A stretch of 14,261 nucleotides of DNA from Deltaproteobacteria bacterium (GTDB taxonomy: Bacteria; Desulfobacterota; Dissulfuribacteria; Dissulfuribacterales; S140-46): contig WFVQ01000121.1 in the NCBI GenBank assembly GCA_015491585.1, forward strand, positions 1 through 14,261, read 5' to 3'. Below the pieces are notes generated by a model that saw only the letters and a list, made by a program, of their open reading frames with translations, had not been told where the DNA came from and did not search any database. Positions within the stretch are counted from its first letter, which is position 1. Every line of letters starts with the position of its first letter. The translations under genes and the position numbers were made by a program. Below are positions 1 through 5,677 of the stretch, one piece after another.

Positions 1-1
1 C

Positions 2-1171
2 AGTTGGGGCTGCGGCCAGAAGGTCACGGACTCGGTCCCAGCACTGGACAACCAGGGGAGGTTGACGGTATCAGGCCCCACAGTGGTGGTCCTGCCGCTG
101 GCGGACTACACCCAGGGCCCCAGTCCTGACGACTCCCTGAGGCGGCAGATGAAAATCCAGACCGCTATCGCCTACCGCTTGGCGCAGCACGGTTTTTCCA
201 CTCCGCTGGAGGAGGACGTGCTCCAGTGCCTTGCAGACATGGGGATCATCCGCATCCTGGAGTCGGCCAGCATGAGCAGCCCGTACCACCGTATCATGGA
301 GCGCGAGCTGAGCTCCGGCTGGTCCGAGGATATGAGAAACGAGATCGCCAAGATAATGGCCCAGAACCAGATAGACAACCGCAACGACAACCGGATCGAG
401 ATGACCCAGGTAGGGCTCAACCCGGGCAATCTCAGGGAGATAGGGCGCAGGTTCGGCGGTCAATACATACTCAGGGGCAGGATCGTGGAATACGAGAGCC
501 GGGACGGCTATACCCTCAACCCCTTCAGGCGTGGTCTCCTCCCATTCTTCTTCGACACCACCTCGGCCACGATATTCGGAGTTGCAGATTCGGAAAAGTA
601 TGATCTATGGCAGGATATGGCCATAGGCGCGGCCCTTGGGGCCGGGTTCGGCGCCTCCGCCAACATGCCCTTCAATGCCCCGTCCGAGAAGAGCAAGATC
701 GTGGGTTCACACCCCCGCTTTGCCACCGTCGAGACCGAGGAGGAGGGAGGATATAGCAGCTCTCACGGTCTCAATGCGGCGACCTGGGGCTTGGCCGGGG
801 CCAGCGCCGCCTATCTCGCCAAGCACGGAGGCAAGATCAACAAGGGGGTCGTGCAGATCAGCCTGGCCCTACAGGATGCCAGAACTGGGAAAGTAATCTG
901 GGCCAACAGGGCAGAGAAACAGGTGGCCCCGGTGACTGCATGGGCCGATCCCTCGGTCAGGAAACAGATCGACACCGCGATAGAGGAGGCGGCGAGATCA
1001 CTGATAGACGATCTTGCCAAATCCCTGAAGAATGGGGTGGCGCCCCAGGTGGCGGCCGCGCCCCTGCCGCTCCAGGCGGCCGAAGAGGAGCCGGCCTCGG
1101 CTGAAGTCACTCCTCCGGCACTGCCTGTAGAGAAAGACGAGGCCGTCAATCCGGCCCTCCTGGGTTCGTAA
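2..1171 (+). CDS. CsgG/LpoB-like envelope protein, probable lipoprotein (5' partial)
   Basis: The frame is open to the window edge, so the true start lies upstream; a TTG at 62 is only an internal candidate. The first visible residues are S-W-G-C (Cys codon 11-13), which would fit the end of a lipobox with the Cys as lipid anchor, although Trp at -2 is unusual. Numbering from codon 2-4, a beta-strand VVVLPL (28-33), a strand YILRGRIVEYE (155-165) and a strand pair around ALQDARTGKVIWANRAEK (289-306) follow the layout of the CsgG / LpoB / TolB-N-like periplasmic fold. Two glycine/alanine-rich stretches (about 207-222 and 258-272) interrupt it, and could be membrane-associated or flexible. The C-terminal 50 residues are rich in Pro, Ala and Glu. 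It probably acts at the inner face of the outer membrane. The next gene starts 14 bases downstream behind a good Shine-Dalgarno, so the two are likely co-transcribed. The exact role is unknown; family assignment is by pattern only. Confidence 0.6.
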   Translation, partial: SWGCGQKVTDSVPALDNQGRLTVSGPTVVVLPLADYTQGPSPDDSLRRQMKIQTAIAYRLAQHGFSTPLEEDVLQCLADMGIIRILESASMSSPYHRIMERELSSGWSEDMRNEIAKIMAQNQIDNRNDNRIEMTQVGLNPGNLREIGRRFGGQYILRGRIVEYESRDGYTLNPFRRGLLPFFFDTTSATIFGVADSEKYDLWQDMAIGAALGAGFGASANMPFNAPSEKSKIVGSHPRFATVETEEEGGYSSSHGLNAATWGLAGASAAYLAKHGGKINKGVVQISLALQDARTGKVIWANRAEKQVAPVTAWADPSVRKQIDTAIEEAARSLIDDLAKSLKNGVAPQVAAAPLPLQAAEEEPASAEVTPPALPVEKDEAVNPALLGS

Positions 1172-1185
1172 GAGGAGGTGGAATC

Positions 1186-2961
1186 ATGAAAAAGATGCTC
1201 GTGATAGCAGCGCTCATATGCCTTGGGATTGTAATCACCTCTGCCTCCGGTGTTTTTGCAGAAGATTGCAATGTCACCAAAGATGGCACGCTATACGTCT
1301 CTCCAACCAACTTGCAGTTCTATCTCTCCCAAGAGCAGATGGACCAACCCAATCCCATTACGGTAAGGATAGGGGGATATGCAGAGGCCATCGATGATGG
1401 CTGCTCCACCACTACCAACTGGGGAGAAAGCACGGATTTTTGCTGGACGGCCACTAAAAACAAGCAGTGGATCCTCTTTAACGGGAGCAATTCTTCCGTA
1501 GTAAGCAGCACCTCCGGCAGCGGCTATATCAACGTAGGCATAGATCCCACACAGCTCTTCCCCTATCAGGACTCAAACACGACTATGGTGTACGAAGGGA
1601 ATATCACCATAGTCTCCAACCTCACCAACTATCCCACCAAGACCATATTCATAAAGGTTTATGTAAACGCGGTCCGCGAGGCCGGAGAGATGTCCTTGTC
1701 CACTACGGACTGGCTCAATCTGACGCTCAATGTGCCTATTGCCTACAACCAGAGCGGTGCCCTCTACATTCTCATGGAGCATCCATCTTTGGCCCCGGGG
1801 CAGGTCTTTGCATACCGCCTGGATGAAGACGGCAATCCGACCTTCACCCTATTCAGCGAATGGGGAGTTCCGGTGTCAGGGGCTGAAGAGCTATATTATG
1901 CCGAGAATGTGCAAAACACCCCGATCGCTATTCCATTTTCTTCTGGAAGCAACAGTTATACGGTCCCCTACGGGGTGCAGACCTTGGAATCCAACTCCAC
2001 ACTCTCACCAAACATAAAAGCCTATATCCCTGTGGCCTTCGGAAAAGGGCTCAGGATGGTTGGGATGGAAGGAGACATGATAATCCGCGCGGTAGTGGGT
2101 GATCCAGACGACATCGCCAACTACGATTCGTGGAAGGAGCTCCTCTACTATGTGGTGCATGTCTATTCCATTACCGGCGACTGGGTGGTCACCGAAAATT
2201 TCCAGGGCGAATCTTTTACCTATATCGATCCCGTGACAGGAACCGTCTATCCCCTCTATCTCCGTGAAGATAGAGGAACCCTGTCCGCAGACTGGCAGAC
2301 GTCCACTGTCTATCCGGCTATGGGGTTCACCCTCCAATATGCCAACTCTGCGGATCAGGTTTGTAACACTATGGCCATACAGGGTCACAGGTTCGAGGTG
2401 ACGAGCTGTGCCCAGAAAGGCGGATATGACCTTTACTTCTCCCAGAACAGCATATTCGGCATGATGGACTACTACTACCACATCAACTCGCCGGAGAATC
2501 CTGGGGAGGGATACATAGAAGGAACATGGCAGTGGCGCTATAGCGGGTGGCCGGAGTGGTCCATTCCTGAGACCTTCACTGCTGTAAAAAATGAAGTGGA
2601 AATCACGCCCGATCCCAACGACAACCTCTATTACGCAAACGGTACCTATAACGGCGTCGGCACCCAGTTCATCGTGGACACCGGTGCCTCTATAGTGACC
2701 ATTCAGGGCGATGCCAATGAATTTGCTGCAAAAGGCTGGAATTGTGACCTCAACACCATACAAGAGGTGGTGGCAGCAAACGGTGGAACGATATCGGGAT
2801 ACATCTGCTATCTCGACATAACCCTGGAGAACCGGATCACTGTAGAAGACGTCCCCTGCTTCGTCTCCACGAGCAACGCCATGAACCTGCTGGGAGACAC
2901 ATTCCTCAGCCAGATACACGTAACCATAGGAGGCGACGGCCGCATGATACTGAGCCGTTAA
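1186..2961 (+). CDS. Exported protein: BACON-like domain plus C-terminal retropepsin-like aspartic protease
   Basis: The ATG follows AGAGGAGG by six bases. Residues 1-25 form a Sec signal peptide (KK, hydrophobic core, cleavage likely after VFA25). Residues about 36-162 read LYVSPTNLQF, then a Trp-containing core and YEGNITI, ending in alternating hydrophobic residues; this resembles a BACON/Ig-like beta domain. Residues about 170-470 are Tyr/Trp-rich and I do not recognise them. The C terminus matches clan AA single-domain aspartic proteases: FIVDTGAS with catalytic Asp498, a flap-like AANGG segment, a VEDVPCFV strand, and LLGDTFLS (568-575) where the family has LLG-x-x-FL. Such domains usually act as dimers. 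After signal cleavage eight cysteines remain, suggesting disulfides in an oxidising compartment. No outer-membrane anchor or sorting signal is obvious, so it is periplasmic or secreted. It follows a probable lipoprotein gene and precedes a terminator. Base composition is visibly more AT-rich than the genes to the right. Protease family is well supported; substrate is unknown. Confidence 0.75.
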   Translation: MKKMLVIAALICLGIVITSASGVFAEDCNVTKDGTLYVSPTNLQFYLSQEQMDQPNPITVRIGGYAEAIDDGCSTTTNWGESTDFCWTATKNKQWILFNGSNSSVVSSTSGSGYINVGIDPTQLFPYQDSNTTMVYEGNITIVSNLTNYPTKTIFIKVYVNAVREAGEMSLSTTDWLNLTLNVPIAYNQSGALYILMEHPSLAPGQVFAYRLDEDGNPTFTLFSEWGVPVSGAEELYYAENVQNTPIAIPFSSGSNSYTVPYGVQTLESNSTLSPNIKAYIPVAFGKGLRMVGMEGDMIIRAVVGDPDDIANYDSWKELLYYVVHVYSITGDWVVTENFQGESFTYIDPVTGTVYPLYLREDRGTLSADWQTSTVYPAMGFTLQYANSADQVCNTMAIQGHRFEVTSCAQKGGYDLYFSQNSIFGMMDYYYHINSPENPGEGYIEGTWQWRYSGWPEWSIPETFTAVKNEVEITPDPNDNLYYANGTYNGVGTQFIVDTGASIVTIQGDANEFAAKGWNCDLNTIQEVVAANGGTISGYICYLDITLENRITVEDVPCFVSTSNAMNLLGDTFLSQIHVTIGGDGRMILSR

Positions 2962-2984
2962 CATCAAACTCAAACCGATCGGAA

Positions 2985-3012
2985 AGGCCCCCGGCATCGG
3001 GGGCTTTTTTTT
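2985..3012 (+). terminator. Rho-independent terminator after the protease gene
   Basis: GCCCCCG (2987-2993) pairs perfectly with CGGGGGC (2998-3004) around a four-base GCAT loop. Eight T residues follow (3005-3012). It lies 25 bases after the protease stop codon and should separate that transcript from the hook operon. Confidence 0.93.
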
Positions 3013-3028
3013 GGCATATCTCCTGCAA
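3012..3028 (+). promoter_or_regulatory. Sigma-54 (RpoN) -24/-12 promoter of the fliK-flgD-flgE operon
   Basis: TGGCA (3012-3016) and TGCAA (3024-3028) place the invariant GG (3013-3014) and GC (3025-3026) exactly 12 bases apart, as in the consensus TGGCAC-N5-TTGCA. Deviations are a T for the C after TGGCA and C for the first T of TTGC. A start near 3038 would give a leader of about 24 bases to the fliK ATG, holding the Shine-Dalgarno. Sigma-54 control of hook genes, driven by an AAA+ activator, is established in many flagellated proteobacteria. No activator binding site was recognised upstream. Confidence 0.7.
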
Positions 3029-3047
3029 TTCAAAACTGCAAAATTGC

Positions 3048-3054
3048 GGGAGGT
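3048..3054 (+). promoter_or_regulatory. Shine-Dalgarno deciding the fliK start
   Basis: GGGAGGT lies seven bases before the ATG at 3062 and downstream of the predicted sigma-54 transcript start. It favours that ATG over the earlier in-frame TTG at 3011, which would not be within the transcript. Confidence 0.75.
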
Positions 3055-3061
3055 AGTTGAC

Positions 3062-4915
3062 ATGGCCCTATTCCCACTGCCGGGATTGCTCAATCCAGCG
3101 CAAGAATCCGTAACAGGGGCCGTCCCTGCTCCATCAGACGGCTCTAACGGGGCTGTAAACGGACAGAGCGAGTCGTTTTCCCAGGTATTGAAGGAGGTTG
3201 CGGATGGGACGCAGCCAGTATCCGAGGCAGCCCAGGGAGCGGCAAACGAGCAAACACTTCCTACGGAAGCGGAAAATCTTTCCGCTGCTGAGACAGAAAC
3301 TTCTCCTACAGTAGCTGCAACCGGGCCTGAGGCGGTAGCAATGGAAAGGGCGGAGACGTCAAAAACCTTCTCCTCACTGCTCCTATTTCTTGCATATATG
3401 TTCACGCCACCGGACGATAAAGGAGCGGCAGATCAATCGTATATCACAGGGAATAATGAGGAGGCGTCCTCTGTGACGGCAGATGTGCCAGAAGAAGGCG
3501 TTTCTATAATACCCGAAGCCGGATCCTCACAGGAGGCCGACTTATCTACTGCTACCCAGAATGCGTATGGCCTTGAAGATGGACAGGGCTCCTCCGCCAT
3601 ATCATTCGTATTCAGTTTTCTGGCCGTGCTGTTTCATTGGGCAGGAGGGGATAACGATGGTGATACAGCCACCGATAATGTGATAGGACAGAAAGCAGAT
3701 ACAGGAACGGGCGCCGCACCTGAAATGATTCCCGCCGCAACCGACGTTACGAACGAGACCGAGGTCCAGCCTTCTGGTTCCCCTGGCTGGACTCCCTCTC
3801 CGTTGCTCCCCCAGGATGAGGGCTGGGGCATCTGGATGTACACGGCGCGATTCTCGATGGATGCAATAGGGCACATAACGGGTGAGGCGCAGAGGGCCGC
3901 TGCCCTCTACTCACCATCATCTATGATTCACGCCGATTCCACCTCCCTTGAGCAGGCAGCGGGCGAGATGAACAGCCTCAAGGCCGGGACATCCCAGGAA
4001 GCGCGCCTCTTCCCCATCGGAGAGGGTGAAACATCTGCACCGGAACAAGTTCAAAAGGCAGAGAGCGGTGGCAGGCTCGACGTTTACGTGGACAAAGTCT
4101 CTTTCTCCGGCAACAGAACCTCGTTACTGGATGTCTTGAGAGGAGGAGTGTCGCAGGGAAACACCCCTGGGAGCACTCCACAGCCCCTTCTCTCAGAAGA
4201 GAACTATACTGAACAGAATGTGGAACTATTTCCTGGCATGACTCAAGGCCGAGCCAGCGACGACAGATATCTTGCCAATCCGCTCTTCTCTTCACTCCAC
4301 GATGAATTCCACTTCGAAGTGGACGGTAGAGGAGAGTTGAAGCCAGTGGACAAGGGAGCGGAAGTTGCCAAGGATAGCGCCGTATCGACGGCTCACGCTT
4401 CAGGCACTGTTGAATCTTCCAAAAGTGTAGCCCAGCCCGGACGCGCTGCCCAGGCCGCCATGCTTGATGCAGGGCAAAGGGCTGACATAATCAAACAGAT
4501 CGAAAGCGGACTTCTGCAGTCGCTGCGCCTCCGCGAGCACAAGGCGATGTTGCAGCTCCATCCGCCAGAATTGGGGAGGCTTCACGTAGAGCTGTCTGTG
4601 AGCTCGAACCATCAGGTTAATGCCAATTTCATGGCCGAGCACCCTGAAGTGAAACAGATCATAGAAGGCCAGATCCAGCTCCTGAAGGACCACCTTGCCC
4701 AGAACGGCTTCACTCTGGCCGACGTCAACGTGGACGTCTCCGGAGAGCAGTTCCAGGGTCAATTTCAAGAGCAACCAAGTTTCTCTGCCAGCGATTTTGG
4801 ACATACGGCCGATGAAAAGTTGGGCTCTATCACCTCTGTGGCCACAGAAGAGATTCTCGATGCCGCTGCCGCATCGGTCATGAACAGCGCCAATGGACTG
4901 GATCTGACAGTCTAG
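3062..4915 (+). CDS. fliK: Flagellar hook-length control protein FliK
   Basis: FliK is exported by the flagellar type III apparatus, measures hook length, and switches export from hook to filament subunits by contacting FlhB. The start is the ATG at 3062, behind GGGAGG (3048-3053); an upstream in-frame TTG at 3011 lies inside the terminator/promoter and is rejected. This gives 617 residues, longer than the roughly 400 of enterobacterial FliK. The C-terminal hook domain (about 480-570) is clear: LHPPELGRLHVEL at 499-511, followed by helices and LKDHLAQNGF. The N-terminal 470 residues are low-complexity, rich in Ala, Ser, Glu, Thr and Pro, as usual for the ruler part. Unusual are two hydrophobic stretches (about 104-114 and 180-191), each followed by an acidic Asp-rich segment, which look like degenerate copies of one another. 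First gene of the fliK-flgD-flgE operon; its stop overlaps the flgD Shine-Dalgarno. Confidence 0.88.
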   Translation: MALFPLPGLLNPAQESVTGAVPAPSDGSNGAVNGQSESFSQVLKEVADGTQPVSEAAQGAANEQTLPTEAENLSAAETETSPTVAATGPEAVAMERAETSKTFSSLLLFLAYMFTPPDDKGAADQSYITGNNEEASSVTADVPEEGVSIIPEAGSSQEADLSTATQNAYGLEDGQGSSAISFVFSFLAVLFHWAGGDNDGDTATDNVIGQKADTGTGAAPEMIPAATDVTNETEVQPSGSPGWTPSPLLPQDEGWGIWMYTARFSMDAIGHITGEAQRAAALYSPSSMIHADSTSLEQAAGEMNSLKAGTSQEARLFPIGEGETSAPEQVQKAESGGRLDVYVDKVSFSGNRTSLLDVLRGGVSQGNTPGSTPQPLLSEENYTEQNVELFPGMTQGRASDDRYLANPLFSSLHDEFHFEVDGRGELKPVDKGAEVAKDSAVSTAHASGTVESSKSVAQPGRAAQAAMLDAGQRADIIKQIESGLLQSLRLREHKAMLQLHPPELGRLHVELSVSSNHQVNANFMAEHPEVKQIIEGQIQLLKDHLAQNGFTLADVNVDVSGEQFQGQFQEQPSFSASDFGHTADEKLGSITSVATEEILDAAAASVMNSANGLDLTV

Positions 4916-4924
4916 GAGGGGACC

Positions 4925-5608
4925 ATGATAGAAAGTGCTTCCACCATAAACGGAACACAGACCATCGGAGGCCATGAGGTAACATTCGAAAAACCCGAGG
5001 AGCGGGCAACGCTTGACAGAGAAGACTTCATGAACCTCTTCATCACTGAATTGCAATATCAGGACCCCATGAAACCCATGGACAGCGCCGAGATGTCTTC
5101 GCAATTGGCACAGTTCAACATGGTGGACCTGATGAACGCCAACAACGAGGCCATGACCAAGCTGCTGGAATCGGACGAATCCAGGACCAGGCTCATGGCG
5201 GTCTCCTTCATCGGGCACGAAGTGAGATACGATGGGAACGAACTGCTGGTCAAGGAGAGCGGGCCCGCACCTTTCGAGATGACTCTGGAGGAGGCCTGCA
5301 CCTCCTGCAAGATCACCATCAGGGATGAAAATGGAGACATCGTTGCGTCCTGGGACGCCGGGGTAATGGAACCTGGAACCCATGCCCTCGACTGGGACGG
5401 CACCGATCTCCTTGGAGAACCGGTGGAACCCGGTATATACCATGTCTCCATCGAGGCCAAAGACGAAAAGGGAGAGCCAGTGGATGTCTCCACCAAGACA
5501 TCCGGGATAGTCGCGGGCATAGAGTATCCAGAGGAAGGGCTCCCCTTGCTGAACATCTATCATGGCCCCTCGATCTCTCTGGATGAGATCGATTCGGTGG
5601 GAGGATAG
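4925..5608 (+). CDS. flgD: Flagellar hook assembly protein FlgD (hook cap/scaffold)
   Basis: FlgD caps the growing hook and lets FlgE subunits fold and insert; it is exported through the flagellar type III system and leaves when the hook is complete. The 227-residue length is typical. The N-terminal FlgD signature is obvious: REDFMNLFITELQYQDPMKP (32-51) followed by SQLAQFNMVD (59-68). Residues about 90-200 form the Tudor/Ig-like C-terminal part, with GTHALDWDGT (151-160) and PGIYHVSI (169-176) as in the FlgD Ig-like domain. A CTSC pair (Cys125, Cys128) in this part is uncommon for FlgD. The Shine-Dalgarno AGGAGGG (4914-4920) overlaps the fliK stop codon, indicating translational coupling. 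The order fliK-flgD-flgE is a common hook-gene arrangement. Confidence 0.93.
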   Translation: MIESASTINGTQTIGGHEVTFEKPEERATLDREDFMNLFITELQYQDPMKPMDSAEMSSQLAQFNMVDLMNANNEAMTKLLESDESRTRLMAVSFIGHEVRYDGNELLVKESGPAPFEMTLEEACTSCKITIRDENGDIVASWDAGVMEPGTHALDWDGTDLLGEPVEPGIYHVSIEAKDEKGEPVDVSTKTSGIVAGIEYPEEGLPLLNIYHGPSISLDEIDSVGG

Positions 5609-5614
5609 GAAGAA

Positions 5615-5665
5615 ATGATCATATTCCAATGGAATCTTCACGTCCACTGGTTTACATTCATATAA
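5615..5665 (+). CDS. Possible 16-codon leader ORF between flgD and flgE
   Basis: A short frame runs from ATG 5615 to TAA 5663-5665 and encodes MIIFQWNLHVHWFTFI, an aromatic- and His-rich peptide. It is preceded by a purine-rich stretch (GGGAGG ending at 5604, then AGGAAGA close to the ATG). Its TAA overlaps the flgE Shine-Dalgarno AAGGAGG, so translation of it could be coupled to flgE. It contains the perfect inverted repeat ATTCCA-A-TGGAAT (5623-5635). No family is recognisable. It may equally be an untranslated spacer. Confidence 0.25.
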   Translation: MIIFQWNLHVHWFTFI

Positions 5666-5671
5666 GGAGGT
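5664..5671 (+). promoter_or_regulatory. Strong Shine-Dalgarno of flgE
   Basis: AAGGAGGT is a near-perfect anti-16S match located six bases before the flgE ATG at 5678. It fits the high output needed for a structural protein made in about a hundred copies per flagellum. It overlaps the stop codon of the small upstream frame. Confidence 0.8.
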
Positions 5672-5677
5672 AGGATT

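Noticed and set aside
3011..3061. Longer FliK beginning at TTG 3011.
   Set aside because: That codon lies in the terminator T-run and upstream of the predicted transcript start, while the ATG at 3062 has a good Shine-Dalgarno.
2005..3405. A 466-codon open frame on the - strand opposite the protease gene and fliK.
   Set aside because: It spans a terminator, a promoter and two genes with clear family motifs on the other strand, and its translation shows no domain or sensible composition.
5623..5635. ATTCCA-A-TGGAAT as a transcription-factor operator.
   Set aside because: The repeat is short, single and inside an operon gap; chance is a sufficient explanation, so it is only noted with the small leader frame.
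4400..5647. A 415-codon open frame on the - strand opposite fliK and flgD.
   Set aside because: It is an antisense shadow of two recognised flagellar genes, with no Shine-Dalgarno or family motif seen.
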